64,000 nucleotides of DNA, taken from NCBI GenBank assembly GCA_027924585.1, contig BSBM01000050.1, positions 2,294,001-2,358,000 of the forward strand, read 5' to 3'. The notes beneath the pieces are model-generated. The model saw nothing but the letters and a program-made list of their open reading frames with translations, was not told the origin of the DNA and ran no database searches. The stretch comes from Larix kaempferi. Lineage: Eukaryota > Streptophyta > Pinopsida > Pinales > Pinaceae. Position numbers and translations under genes: made by a program. Shown piece by piece: positions 12,397 through 24,430 of this stretch (position 1 is its first letter; every line of letters begins with the position of its first letter).

Positions 12397-12690
12397 AGTA
12401 TCCACACCAATACATCTATCATCAAAACATGTATTCTTACTAATACATATATCATCAAAAGCATGTATTCTCACTAATACATCTATCATCAATAGCATGT
12501 ATTCTCACTAATACATCTATCATCACTAATACATCTATCATCAAAAGCATGTATTCTCACTAATACATCTATCATCAAAAACATGTATTCTCACTAATAC
12601 ATCTATCGTCAAAATCATGTATTCTTACTAATACATCTATCATCAATAGCATGTATTCTCACTAATACATCTATCATCAAAACATAGCAG
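12397..12690. repeat. Minisatellite with 34-bp unit (about 8 copies)
   Basis: Units containing CTAATACATCTATCATCAA and GCATGTATTCTCA recur every 34 bp (starts near 12440, 12474, 12508, 12526, 12560, 12594, 12628, 12662). One half-length step at 12508-12526 looks like a slippage deletion. Confidence 0.92.
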
Positions 12691-12908
12691 CATACCCTGC
12701 AACACACACGGTCATATTACAGGATGATCAATCCCGCTCTCTTTAGGACATAGGCCCATGGATGATGCAATCCAGATCAAGTTCCAGGATGATCAATCCT
12801 TATCACTTTTAAGACAAGTCTCATGTCTAGGGACGATGCAGTCCCGACCACAGTGCCAGTCCTTTTTCATATTGGATGTGACCTAGATCAGATCTAGGAT
12901 TTACCACC

Positions 12909-13298
12909 ACAGAGCCAGTCCTTTTTCATACTGGATGTATCATATCTACAGAGCCAGCCCTGTTTCATGCTAGGTGTATCTCATCTACAGAGCCAGCCCT
13001 GTTTCATGCTGGATGTATCACATCTACAGAGCTAGCCCTTTTTCATGCTGGGTGTATCTCATCTACAGAGCCAGCCCTGTTTCATGCTGGATGTATCACA
13101 TCTACAGAGCCAACCCTGTTTCATGTTGGATGTATCACATCTACAGAGCCAGCCCTGTTTCATGCTGGATGTATCACATCTACATAGCCAGCCCTGTTTC
13201 ATGCTGGATGTATCACATCTACAGAGCCAGCCCTGTTTCATGTTGGATGTATCACATCTACAGAGCTAGCCCTGTTTCATGTTGGATATAACCTAAAA
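12909..13298. repeat. Minisatellite with 39-bp unit (10 copies)
   Basis: Ten units start at 12909, 12948, 12987, 13026, 13065, 13104, 13143, 13182, 13221 and 13260. The core is ACAGAGCCAGCCCTGTTTCA. Because 39 is a multiple of three, open frames run along both strands (a 13-residue repeating peptide). I treat these frames as a by-product of the period and not as a gene. Confidence 0.95.
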
Positions 13299-13307
13299 CA
13301 ATTCTAG

Positions 13308-13618
13308 GATTTGTCATGTACATTTTGAACCGAGGTCCAAGGACGATCCAGTCCTATCATGTACCTTTTGAACCGAGGTCCAGGGATGATCCAGTCCTAT
13401 CATGTACCTTTTGAACCGAGGTCCAGGGACGATCGATTCCTATCATGTACCTTTTGAACCGAGGTCCAGGGACGATCCAGTCCTATCATGTACCTTTTGA
13501 ACCGAGATCCAGGGATGATCCAGTCCTATCATGTACCTTTTGAACCGAAGTCCAGGGACGATCCAGTCCTATCATGTACCTTTTGAACCGAAGTCCAGGG
13601 ACGATACAGTCCTATCAT
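13308..13618. repeat. Minisatellite with 43-bp unit (about 7 copies)
   Basis: Units with the core TCCTATCATGTACCTTTTGA and GGTCCAGGGACGATCCA recur every 43 bp (GTCCTATCAT near 13351, 13394, 13437, 13480, 13523, 13566, 13609). Copies are very similar. Confidence 0.95.
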
Positions 13619-13680
13619 TCAATTATCCGAGACCTCATGTCTACGACTCGCTTTAGGACTAAAGTCCATGGATGATACAA

Positions 13681-13960
13681 TCCTATCATGTCCACCAAGG
13701 ACTTCATTCTCGGAGACATCATGTCTACGGCTCTCTTAAGGATGATGCAATCCTATCATGTCTACCAAGGACTTCATTCTCGGAGACATCATGTCTACGG
13801 CTCCCTTAAGGATGATGCAATCCTATCATGTCCACCAAGGACTTCATTCTCGGAGACATCATGTCTGCAGCTCTCTTAAGGATGATGCAATCCTATCATG
13901 TCCACCAAGGACTTCATTCTCGGAGACATCATGTCTACGGCTCCTTTTAGAACATGTGTT
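13681..13960. repeat. Minisatellite with 70-bp unit (4 copies)
   Basis: TCCTATCATGTCCACCAAGG begins units at 13681, 13751, 13821 and 13891, exactly 70 bp apart. A more diverged partial unit precedes them at about 13620. The array lies directly downstream (in element orientation) of the pol remnant. Confidence 0.95.
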
Positions 13961-14019
13961 CAAGGATGATGCAATCCCCTTGTCAACTTAGACCTTGTCT
14001 AAGGACCATCCACCATCCT

Positions 14020-15000
14020 CTCTGTCGGCATCACCAATATAGCTATCCACATCATTTACCTCAATGTCGATGCAGGAAATATCATCATAGGTGATCACAT
14101 CACTCCCCCTTTCGAGGAGGGTCCTTCTAAACTATATTAAGTTTGTCTTGGAAAACTTTACTTGAGGTAGAGGTTTGGTTAGTTCATCAGATCGGTATAG
14201 GTTTGGTTAGTATATTGGTAACTTGTTACAAATTCGAACTTTAATTCCTTTCTGCACCAAATCTTGTATATAGAAATGTCAGATATCTATGTGCTTTTGA
14301 CTTATCATGGAGCACTGGATTCTTTGCCATTTTTGTACAACTCTGTTTGTTACATAGGATCACAGTTGGGTCCATCTCTAATTCAAACATACCGCCTCAC
14401 AATTAGCAGAGCAAGCAGCCATATATTTCGCTTCTGCTGAGAGCCACACTAGACTGTTTCCTGCTAAACCACAAGATCATGGCTGATCCCAGACAATAAC
14501 ATCTTCTCGATGTGCTCTTCCTGTCTGATACACTTTCTGCTCAATCAACATCTATGTAGCCATCTGAAGTCATGATCTACAAGATGACATAGATCAAAAT
14601 CTATTGTATCCTTTAGGTACCTCATCACATGCTTTGCAACTAACAGGTGAACACATCTAGTTTCTACTAGATACTGACTCAAGGTGTTCACAGCAAAGCA
14701 TATATCTGACCTGGTATTCGTTAGACATATCAATGACTCAATAATTTGTCTGTACAGAGTTATATCCACTAACTCTGATGAGTCATCTGCTAGCGACTTC
14801 AAGAGTGGCCATTCCAGCACATCAAGTCCTTTTAATATTTCTCAGCATACTTTCCCTGGTTGAGAAAGATTCCTTATGAGCCTTGCCATAGACCTAGGAA
14901 GTAATGCATCAATCTGAGATCTTTCATTTTCATTTCTGCAGCCATCTTCTTCTTTCTTTTCATGATTTGTTTCTCATTCCCTGTTAGAAAGATATCATCT
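14020..15000 (-). pseudogene. Copia pol remnant: reverse transcriptase end and RNase H
   Basis: The best frame is 14545-14820 on the minus strand (91 codons). It has the copia reverse transcriptase tail: a LADDSSELVDITLYRQII stretch, then CLTNTRSDICFAVNTLSQYL and a HVMRYLKDTIDFDLC block, which are strongly conserved in this superfamily. Further along, in other frames, are RNase H traces: an AEAKYMAACSA-like segment, a KHIDI segment and a LTKPLPQVKF ending, the usual end of copia pol. Several stops and frameshifts separate these pieces. Upstream copia domains are not recognisable. The element therefore depends on other copies for any movement. Confidence 0.82.
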
Positions 15001-18000
15001 TCATACTATAATAGTATGATCCATAACCTTAAGGTAAAGGTTAGGAACAACTTTCCTTCTGTTAAATCCCAAGCTTATCAAGAAACTGTCAATTCTCCCT
15101 TTGTGACTGAACATCATTCACACTCTGCATTGAGTGCTCTTCTGCATATCTATCTGTGCCATCTCTCGTTATATGGGTCTATTGATATGAGCCTCAATAT
15201 CATTCGAACTCTGTGGTGAGTTCCTTCTTGCATCCATGTCATATGTGTATAGAATCCATATTCATCCTTGTAGCAAAGGTTGAGATCCACATCACCCATG
15301 GTGATCATTAAGCTCATCAATTGATTATCGATCCTGGGAATCCATACAGAACCTGATTCACACTTCTTCTTTAATTGCACCATTAAGAGAATGGTCTTAT
15401 CTAGCCACTTGGAGCAGACATCTCATCATGATTCTCTTCCTCTTTCTAAGAGAATCTTCTAGCCACAAGCCTTCTATAGTGTGTTTGATTTGTAAATATT
15501 TTGTTGAACATCCATCGCTTGTTCAGTGTTCATCATTCATTATGATCTTTCCTACACTTCAAAATTAAGTACATGATTAGTAATACTTCATAATTATCAA
15601 ACCATATTGACATGATAACCTATTATGCATACAGATATCATTTACATAGTTATGCAACTATTTTGACCAATACTTTGGCACAACACTTTCCCATATCCTG
15701 TATGCATACAGTGGCTATCTAGATGCCTTCCATCTCTACCAAAACATACTATCAAGAGTTTGCACAGCTCTCAGCATGTAAGCAAAGAGGTTTCATTCTA
15801 GACAAGCAACAATGGAATGTTTTTCCAACTTACCAATCATATGCATATTAGTAGTATATTGTTCAATGCTCTATGAATGTTTACACTCAGCATCATATAT
15901 TATAGGGATAAATATGCATCCAACCTATTACAGGCAATATCATTTACTATTTCAAATAACAACTCAAATACTTATCTTTTATGTTTCTGTGGTTGCCTCC
16001 CGCTTGATCTTCTATTTATTTTGTACCACTGTGCATGCTCAAGTGTGCACTAGTGTCATCCTCATGATCTCATACACAAACATACATTCATTAGTATATT
16101 CTCAATATTATCAAAACATTCTAATTCTTGAATATGTATAGTCATGATCATTAGTATTCAGGGTTTCAAGGAAGTCTTCTTTTACTCATGCATATTCTTG
16201 TTTGATCATAGTACTCTTCTAGTTAATTAAATCATCAAGATAAGAGACATAATATGCATAAACCCTTGATTACTAACTTTATGAATAAGCATAACCAATC
16301 ATACCAAGTATATTTATATAAGGGATCCTAACACAAGGTAAGATTCTAACTTGACATAGGAAAACATACCTGGATTAGTATACCTGCTTAGTTATGTACA
16401 ACATACCTAAACAATCTCTTCAATGACTTAGAGATCCTGAGCTAGAACCTGCATGTCTCATAGGTTAAACATAATATAACAAAGTCATACATACCTCGTA
16501 AGTAGAGAAAAGATTATGGATGAGTCTTTGTCTTCATGTTGTCATGGTCATGGAACTTGATTTGTCCTTGTGTGATGTATTTGTATCTTGTTAGCAAACA
16601 ACATCAACCTCACACAACACCATAATGCATTAGTACAATCATATAGCCCTAATCAATGAATGTCTTCGATCATTCACATGCATTCATACTGTTACTAGGG
16701 TTATAAGACAATTAATCAAGATTGTACTAATAAATAATATGAACACAAACACATTATGAACTTAATCAAGAATCAGATTTCAAGACATACCTAAACCCTC
16801 TTAAGTTATACCTGTCGAGACTTCTTGTAGTCTTCTTATGTAAGGCCTTAGCCTCAACTCCCCCTGAAACTTGATCTCGAGCTTGATTAGGGTTTGCTAG
16901 AGAAACCCTAAAAATTCAATCTTTGACTTTCTCACTTCTGAATGGATGGAAGGGTGTGTCTTGCTAGCATACTTCAATTTTGAAATCTCCAAAATTTGAC
17001 CCCTCAAAATTGCCTTCGAAACTTATGGATCTTCTGGACAGGAACCCGAACTAGGGTTTGATGAAGCCCACCCTTCTGTCTAATCAAAAGGTTCGATCCA
17101 AGGCTCTAAACTCTTATTTTTCTGAGGAGCTTCCAGCTGTGGTTACAGACTTCAAAAATTCCAACTTTGCTGAAGCCCTAATTTTCACTCTTTCCGATCA
17201 AAATCCCGAACTGGGGTTTGATCAAGCCCGGTCTTCTACCCAACCAAAAAATTCGATCTTGGACTCTAAATTTCGATTTTCCTGAGTAGCATTCAGCCGT
17301 GGATTCCGATTCTAAAAATTCTAACTTTCTCTGAAACCCTAAAATCTGGAAGCCATGAAAGAAGGTGCTCCAAAAATAATTATGTTTTGACAGAAATATG
17401 TACCTGATTGTTTCTGCTGTAACTCCGAACTTTTCGCTCCACAGGGTCTGAAAACTTTTCTGTGGTAGCCTGACCTGTCATCTTTCCATCCCAATAGGTC
17501 TGACCTCAATTGGATTCTCTGAGAGAGAGTTATGCCAAATGTCGCAGCGTGACCTGTTTTGGAATAATACAGGAGAGCGAACTTGTACGGAGTTCCACGT
17601 GTCACTGTTTGAACTTCGGCCTCTAAAAACGTTTCCTAAGATATCTCGCCCTGTTATCTTTCCATCCTGACAGGTCTGACCTCAATTGGATTCTCAGAGA
17701 GAGAGTTATGCCAAGTGTCGCAATGTGACCTGTTTATGGGATAAAACAGGAGAGAGAACTTGTACGGAGTTCCACGTGTCATTGGTTCACCTTAGGCCTC
17801 TGAAAACGTTTCTTATGATAGTACAGTCTGTGTACTACCTATCACTTTTTATGAAATTGCATTTGGAGCTTCCTAGCCCAAATTATGACCTTTTTTCCAA
17901 GGTCACCTGATTTTGACTGAGATCTGGAAGAGGCAGAAACCCTAACTTGTACTGATCATATCTTACAAAGTACAACGAATATGAGGGTTCCCTTTGGACA

Positions 18001-18180
18001 CAAGATACCTGGAGATGTTATCTACGACCTGTAAAGGTTTCAGATTCTGAACCTTCGCATAAATGGATTTATAGCGAAAGTTCCACGATGACTGGTTTTT
18101 GCTATATAAAACCCTAACCTTCAAATTGTCGCAAGAGAAGCAAGTGTCGTAAGTGCCATACCTTGCCTTCCTTCAGGTTA
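15001..18180 (-). other. Copia internal region: decayed gag/integrase part and leader
   Basis: About 3.2 kb between the pol remnant and the primer binding site. Short minus-strand frames such as 15150-15383 hint at old coding sequence, but I cannot assign a domain. The part next to the primer site (about 16900-18180) is an untranslated leader containing a near-duplicate segment: the phrase GACCTCAATTGGATTCTC followed by GAGAGAGAGTTATGCC occurs near 17501 and 17680. The same leader, reverse oriented, occurs in the second copia copy at 45621-48300. Confidence 0.6.
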
Positions 18181-18192
18181 GCTCTGATACCA
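18181..18192 (-). promoter_or_regulatory. Copia primer binding site
   Basis: Read on the minus strand this is TGGTATCAGAGC, directly after the 5' LTR. It is complementary to the 3' end of plant initiator tRNA-Met, the usual primer for reverse transcription in this group. Confidence 0.93.
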
Positions 18193-18744
18193 TGTTAAGA
18201 TTTAATATGCTAAGACAGAAAATAGCAGAATTACATTCCATTTCACAATAGTAGCATATACAAGATCACTGAAGAAACAACAAGCACAGCATAAACACAA
18301 GAGACACAGATTTATCCTGGGAAACCGTCATGGGGTAGAAAACCCAGCAAAGCTTCCTCAATATAGATGACCAGCAATATACAAAGATGAAACCCTGAGA
18401 CATGATCTCCTCCTCCACAATAGCAGACCTCTCCTCCACAAGTGCGCTATCCTCAAGTGAGTGAGTGTGTATCAAATGAGGAATACACCTCCTCTATTTA
18501 TACACTACTCCGACTTGTCTTTTACACAAGACATGTAGGCTCGTATTTAACCAATGGGTTAAATACCCCACTATAACTGACTGGGCCGACCCCCACTTGG
18601 GAAGTCTAATAACCTTAGGTTACCACATTCCGACGGAGGAATAAACATCTCCGGATATACAATAAGATCTTCACGGAGGAATGAAACATCTCCGGAATAA
18701 TAAAGTACAAAAATAATATTCTTTGAAGTTACAATATCTCAACA
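18193..18744 (-). repeat. 5' LTR of the copia element
   Basis: This is the partner of 11232-11783. The TATA box, read on the minus strand as TATAAATAG, is at 18494-18502. It is followed by the right CAAAG target duplication at 18745-18749. Confidence 0.93.
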
Positions 18745-18749
18745 CAAAG

Positions 18750-20319
18750 CCTTCAAACCTGCCTTTGAACAGTTCTCAAATGCATTCACAAATTATTGTG
18801 CCAAAAAAAATGCTTCATACAATTATTCAATTCTTCTCTTAGGTTTGTAGAGTTCCTATAGAGATCATCCTCCTATTCTCATAACTCTCTAGACTACTTA
18901 CTTTCATCAGCTGTAGGTTATGTGTTTATCTAGGACCTGCCTAGTCTTTCTTAGACCCACCCAAGAAAATTGGATACAAGACCCTGCTTGCATTATATGT
19001 ACATATGCATATCTTATCAAATTTCATCTTCTCTGTCATGTCACAATTTATCAACCTGTCACAACCATGTCTTCAGTCTGTCCTCAGTAATATCATCAGT
19101 TTAACAGTTCAGTCATATTAATAAAGTTTGCTCATCAACTAAATGTGCTCATATCTTCAAGGTCTTCCCATATCTTCAAGGTCTTCTTATGTCTTAAACT
19201 TCTGCTTTTCATCATTTCCTCAACCAACCAACTGTTGCTCATCATGTTGTTAATGTCATCATTGTCATGTTAATTATCATATCGAACTGTCACATCATCC
19301 ACAGTGATGTCCAATATTGTTACTGTTAAGCCAAGGCTTGCATTGATATATAAGGTTGTCATGTCAAATTAGTCCATATACTGCTCATACTCAATGGTCA
19401 AGCTGGTCATGTATGTCACAGTCACTGTTGCTCATACCAAGGTCGCTGTGCATGTATATCACTGAGATATCATCATATTAATACACCATTACCAATATAT
19501 ACGTCACTGTATCTATTGTGTAATTCTATGCATCATCATTATCAACATCAGTGTAGGCAACATAAACATCAAGTGTTCATCAAATCATGGCATGGTAGAT
19601 CATCATCAAGGTTTGAACATGCATATTGCATCATCTCATTGGTATTCAATTGTGTGTACATCACTGTTCATACTTCACCTATCTCCATATTGTAGTATGC
19701 AGCATCATCATAAGGTAGCATACATCCTGGGCTTTCATCATTTAGATTGTTGAAGGTGTGAACAAGGTCAGCAGACTTGTTAGGGCATCATTCTGTTGCT
19801 GTAAACAAATTCTGGATAGTCCCAAAAGCTCTCAGAAGTTATATACCCGAAATCAGAAATAATAGACAAGAAAATTAGACTCCTATCATGCTCCTGCGAT
19901 TTTTCACTTGTCCACCCTTTGCTGCTGCTATATATCAGTCTGAAATTCCTCAGTCACACCAAAAATCAGAGTTAAAAAAAAACTGTTTACTATAGCTTCT
20001 ATCATCAAGTGGTATACTAGACCAACTTCACAATTAAGAACTTCATCCATCAAATTTTAAGAGATTCATATCATCTAGCTATGACATGTCATCATCCAAG
20101 TGCCATCATGCCACCATATATGTGGGTGCCAAACCTTTACATGCACCATGACCATCTTCAAGGGTTTCATGACCCACTTATCCTTACACCTTTGAAAGTA
20201 GTGGCATACAAGTAGGGAATACCAACATGAGAAGGGAACCCATGATTTAACCTTGCATCCACCTCACTATTACAGTGAACCAACTGGATAAGAAAACTAT
20301 GTATTGAAGAAATATAGTG
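18750..20319. other. CACTA spacer, CAT/ATG-rich
   Basis: No gene is seen. The plus strand is unusually rich in TCA/ATC triplets (for example TCATCATCATAAGG and many CATCATC runs). There are small local duplications, such as ATCTTCAAGGTCTTC twice near 19152-19185. No mobile-element ends were found. Confidence 0.4.
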
Positions 20320-21725
20320 AACCATGGCTTTATCTCTGATATTTTTATGTCCCTATGGGAAATATAGCGATTGCAAGGACACAATTATATGTTTGTTCAA
20401 TATTTCTGGTAAGGCACACCCAATGTTCGACATTAGAAATAAAATTTTGGATTTTTTCCATTGTTTTCATTGGCTTTGCACTGATGATGTATTCAATAAA
20501 TATAAGCTCAGGGGACTCTTCTGATAGCTGTCCAAGTAGACATCAGTGGCCATTGAATTCTAATGCACTGATATCCACCGCCACCCAGATATCCACCACT
20601 TTCATTGATCTTAGATTTTATGGGTTTTGGGAACCCTCATTTTGTTTCATTTCACATTTTTTCTAAGGCGTGATAGGGTTCATCACTACATCTGTTTTGC
20701 CATGAATATGGCTTGGTTTAAACACAGGTAACAATAGAAAAAATCAGCAAGTTACATTGTGTTTCGTTGATTTAGTTCATTGAATCATGTTTTAAGCAGA
20801 ATCTATACATGTTTGTGGATATCATGATTGTTTTTAGTTGCTTTCCCATGGGATCCGATGATTGTCTTGTTTAGTGTTTTTAGACCAACATTTATATGTA
20901 AATGGATAAGCCCAAGAGATATTTTGATGCATATAGGATTTCGTATGTGGGATGTGGGTATCTTCATGATAAGTTTTCAATTTTTTTTGCTTGGTTTTGA
21001 AGGTGTATTCGTTGGGATAAAAATTACAAATGTGTGAATGCAATTTTGATGTTTTCATATTTGAGTTTTAAATTTATTTATAATTTTTAGATATTATTAT
21101 GGGTTTAACAAGATTACCATCTAGTTGTGGGGATTATAGGGGTGTTGTGGAGGATTTTTATGGTGATTTTAGGAAAAACTTCGACCTTTTATTTCATGTA
21201 AATGCACGAACTGAACTATACTTTTTTTGTTACAACTAGCTATAGAAGGGTCATGTTCACTAGGACTATGTGCTGGACATGAAACTATTAGCATTGATTG
21301 CAAGGTAATTAGTCCTGCAACCTCTTACAGATCCATTTTTTTCCATAAACCTGAAATAATGCTGAAAAGGTTATAGTTTCCGTCACTGCCCTTTTTAATC
21401 TATCTCTGTGAAGATAGTTATTTGTATCAGGCACGACTTTTGCGAGAGGGAGATATACCAGTACTTGTGGAATAATCAGAATCAGACACTGCTTGGGCTT
21501 CTCCAAAAGTGAATTCTCTGTCATCAATCCTCCATGTCACCTTTGCCATGTCTTTGTCCTCCAGATTGCTTGCCATGCTTGTCCATGCTTGTTTACAGGC
21601 TTGGCCTAAGCCCGTAAGTTGAGTTGTTGTTTATAATTACATATGCACAAATGGAAATCGAACACATGGGTCTTATTTGGAATCCTGTCACCTAGCCCAT
21701 CCTCCTGTTGTTTACTCCAAGTTCA
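20320..21725. repeat. Second copy of CACTA spacer blocks
   Basis: This holds the partners of the blocks at 9885-11110, in rearranged order: the 10360-type block first (20320-20885), then the 9885-type block (21155-21400), then the hairpin block (21590-21725, hairpin 21595-21615). Small open frames here are not conserved between the copies. Confidence 0.7.
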
Positions 21726-21733
21726 CATTCTTC

Positions 21734-24430
21734 TCAATCTTTGATCAATTCAATTTCATTGCTTTTCCAAGGTATAAAACTACTAATTGCATCCGCTAAA
21801 TACTTGCATTGATTACTTCTATGCTTAAGCTTGATTTCATAATCAAGATCAACCAGAATTGATTGTGGGCACACAAGATAATATCCATCACCTAATTTTC
21901 CCCCATTAGGCATGACAAAGTTTGGTTCAATTCTTTTGATGTAACCCTTTGCAACCTTCAATTGAACATTAAAATATGTCAGTAAACCTTTTTTTTTCCA
22001 TTCAATCCCGCATTTGAAGATGGTAATTGCAGTTGAACCTGCCAATAAACAAATTCCTGTGAGATTGGAATATTAAACATAGAAATAAAGAGGCTTAGAA
22101 CTTACCTGTTGTATTGATTTTCCACTTGGGTCACGATTATGTTCTCCTAAATTCAAAGGAGTTTGTTTTGGCAAAGCATGATGAGGACTCAGAGAAGCCT
22201 GTTAGTAAATAAATACTTGTAAGATATAGTGAAATAACGATTATAACATTGCAGTAAATATTAAATAGTTTCAAAACTCACCATCGACTTTGGATTATCA
22301 AATGTATTAGATGGTCTACGAGCCATTGTATTTTTTCCAATGAACCTTGACTAGGATTATTTTGGAGACCCTCCTAAAAAATAAATACTTGTGAGCGATT
22401 TTCAAATAATGGAAAATAAAAATGGAAAAAATAAGAGTTGGTTTAAAAAACTACATGGATTGGGGTGACTGGATTAAGAGGTGACAGTTGCGGAGGTCGT
22501 CGATTTGATTCAACATCTGACATGGAAATATTACTCTGCCAATATAATAGTTTGCATTAGATATCATGAAATGAGAAGATAAAGGGTTAGGATGCAAAAA
22601 CAATAATTCATATATTACACACCCTACAACAATACGATCATGTTCATGTTAGCATTATGATTTTGAAATCCCCAACTTTAAAGATGGCCTACATAAAAAA
22701 TTAAAGTCTACACATGCAATCCTTACATTGTTGGATTTTGGAACAACTCTGCCACTTTCTTTCCCCACCTCCATGGCAGCTTTCCATTCCATTAATTCTT
22801 CAACAAAATTTTTCAATCTTTCGAGTTCCTTGTCTTTTTCTCTTAATTTCTATTTAGTATTATGAAATTCCTTCTTGTAGGAACGCTCTTTTCCAAATAA
22901 TACTGTTGGAGTGACTCCAAATCCAACCCCATGTACACGACCCCTCCTCTCAGGCCCCAAAACTATAGCAAGGGCATATTGCTTTGTAGCATATGCAGGA
23001 GACACTGACTCATTTTGTGTCGATTCAATTTGATTCTAGCAATGTAAACATTTCAACAAATTGATATAAGCAACATCATAAACTCTAAAAAAAGCATAAA
23101 TGATACAAGAATAGGTTCGAAACTTACTATTTTCTCCACAATGAATGATGACATTGGAGTGCCATCCTTCTTTTTATGGCATTTCATCCACACATCAGCC
23201 CTATTTATAGGCTTATTACTTGGACCACGAGATTGATTCTAGTATCAATAAAAACAACAATCTAGTTAACTATATTTAAAGTTGTTAATTGTGAACAAAT
23301 AATAGAATTTGTTGCAACTTACGAGGTCATCTTCAACCCTAAAGTAACCTCTACGGCCAGAATTGTGGGTCTCTTGTTCTAATGCCCTATTTTCCTTATT
23401 TGTTCTTGACCTCTCCTACAACTCAATAAAAAAATAGATGCTAAGATTATAGTTGATTGTATGAGAGGATTCAAAATCAAAGATAATAACATTCAAATCT
23501 GTCTTTCATTTTTACCTTGAATTTAGGGTCAGATTGTAATCTAACAAATTCAATCCAATCAGTTTCATTTACTCCAATAGGAATGTTTGCAATCCTCTCC
23601 TCATTTGTTTCGTATTTCAAATAGTATTTCTTATACAAATTATATCTATAGGTTCTCAAGCGTTGAGGTATTGCTTTATGACACCATTGCTCTACTGACG
23701 GATCTATTTGGTAGGTACACTACAATAGATAAAAAAATCCATTATTAGATACAAGCATTATTTGAAACTAAACCTATCACACACAAGCTCAATATGCATC
23801 AATATATAAAGTTTAGAATAAGTTGATGCTCACATTGATTGCACTCCACATGTCTTTCTTTTGCACTTCAGACACTTTTTTCCATTCCATGTGCTTGATG
23901 CCTAGAATTTCCCTTGCAAGAACACCTAAAAATGAGGAGAATTTCTCTAAATGTGGACCAATAGGCTAGCCCCTCTCATTAAATTGAATTTCAGGCAATG
24001 CAATGCCCTCTATAGTGGTTCCAAAGAGACATTTTGTTGGTCCTCTACTCCTTCTTTTCACATTTATTGCAATACTAGCTTTGGTAGATGCATTTGCATC
24101 TTCCAAAACATGCCCTTATTGTGGTGGATCCTGATCCAAAACATGTTCTTGTTGTGGTGGATCCTCGTCCAAAACATGATCTTGTTGTGGTGGTTCCTGT
24201 TAAAAATTTTCTGGAAAAACAAACCAGTACCCCTCTTGAGACAATAACAATATGAAATCTTGAAATACTTGTATAGGACAAAAAATGTTTAGAAATGATC
24301 ATACCTTCCAGTACTGGTTCTTTCACATCTTTCTCAAGAGTATGTGCATTAGAATTGTTGTCGACACTATATTAAGTAGATTCACTTTGTAATGGGACAG
24401 TGGATCCCAATGCTATATTTTGTTTGAATT
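21734..24430 (-). pseudogene. Ptta/En/Spm-type CACTA accessory protein gene (TNP1/TNPA-like), multi-exon, with premature stops
   Basis: A series of minus-strand exons matches the plant transposase Ptta/En/Spm family. In order: a Pro/Gln-rich repeat region (24200-24090); a RRSRGPTKC block with FNERG and PIG nearby, and an EWKKV segment (about 24080-23860); a LRTYRYNLYKKYYLKY and NETDWIEFV exon (about 23700-23470); a TNKENRALEQ and HNSGRRGYFR exon (about 23430-23330); a KPINRADVWMKCHKKKDGTP exon (about 23240-23120); a LGPERRGRVHGVGFG exon followed by a coiled-coil (about 23030-22730); and a C-terminal exon of about 103 codons ending at 21734. In-frame stops are at 24116-24118 and 23966-23968; the latter replaces a Gln conserved in the family. 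Another lies near 22850. The protein type binds subterminal repeats of CACTA elements. The gene points left, away from TNP2. Confidence 0.8.
24090..24200 (-). repeat. 36-bp coding repeat in the Ptta gene (3 copies)
   Basis: The segment CTTGTTGTGGTGGATCCTG plus CCAAAACATG recurs three times every 36 bp. On the minus strand it encodes a repeated 12-residue Pro-Pro-Gln-Gln/Asp-x-His-Val-Leu-Asp-x-Asp pattern in the N-terminal part of the protein. Confidence 0.8.

Larger units (their letters stand above)
11232..18744 (-). mobile_element. Ty1/copia LTR retrotransposon, complete ends, decayed coding region
   Basis: Two 552-bp direct LTRs (11232-11783 and 18193-18744) begin TGTTAAG and end CTCAACA on the plus strand. 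CAAAG flanks the element on both sides (11227-11231, 18745-18749). The orientation is minus: next to the right LTR lies a primer site whose reverse complement is TGGTATCAGAGC (tRNA-Met type, 18181-18192), and next to the left LTR lies a polypurine tract read as AAGGGGGAG (from 11784). Copia reverse transcriptase and RNase H remnants lie at 14100-14820. The leader, gag and integrase regions are too damaged to read. The LTRs differ at roughly a dozen positions by eye, so the insertion is not very recent. Between pol and the 3' LTR are about 2 kb of minisatellites. The element sits inside the CACTA. Confidence 0.95.

Noticed and set aside
12974-13291. 105-codon open frame with a repeating 13-residue peptide (and frames in two other phases)
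   Set aside because: It is explained fully by the 39-bp minisatellite, whose period is a multiple of three. Open frames occur on both strands.
12010-13960. CRISPR-like arrays
   Set aside because: Repeats are head to tail without unique spacers, and this is plant nuclear DNA. They are minisatellites.
15812-16141. 109-codon plus-strand frame inside the copia element
   Set aside because: It is on the strand opposite to the element's genes, AT-rich and hydrophobic by composition, with no family resemblance.
18181-18192. Possible tRNA gene fragment
   Set aside because: Only the 12 bases complementary to the tRNA-Met 3' end are present, directly at an LTR edge. These are primer binding sites, as are those at 45621, 53651 and 55116.
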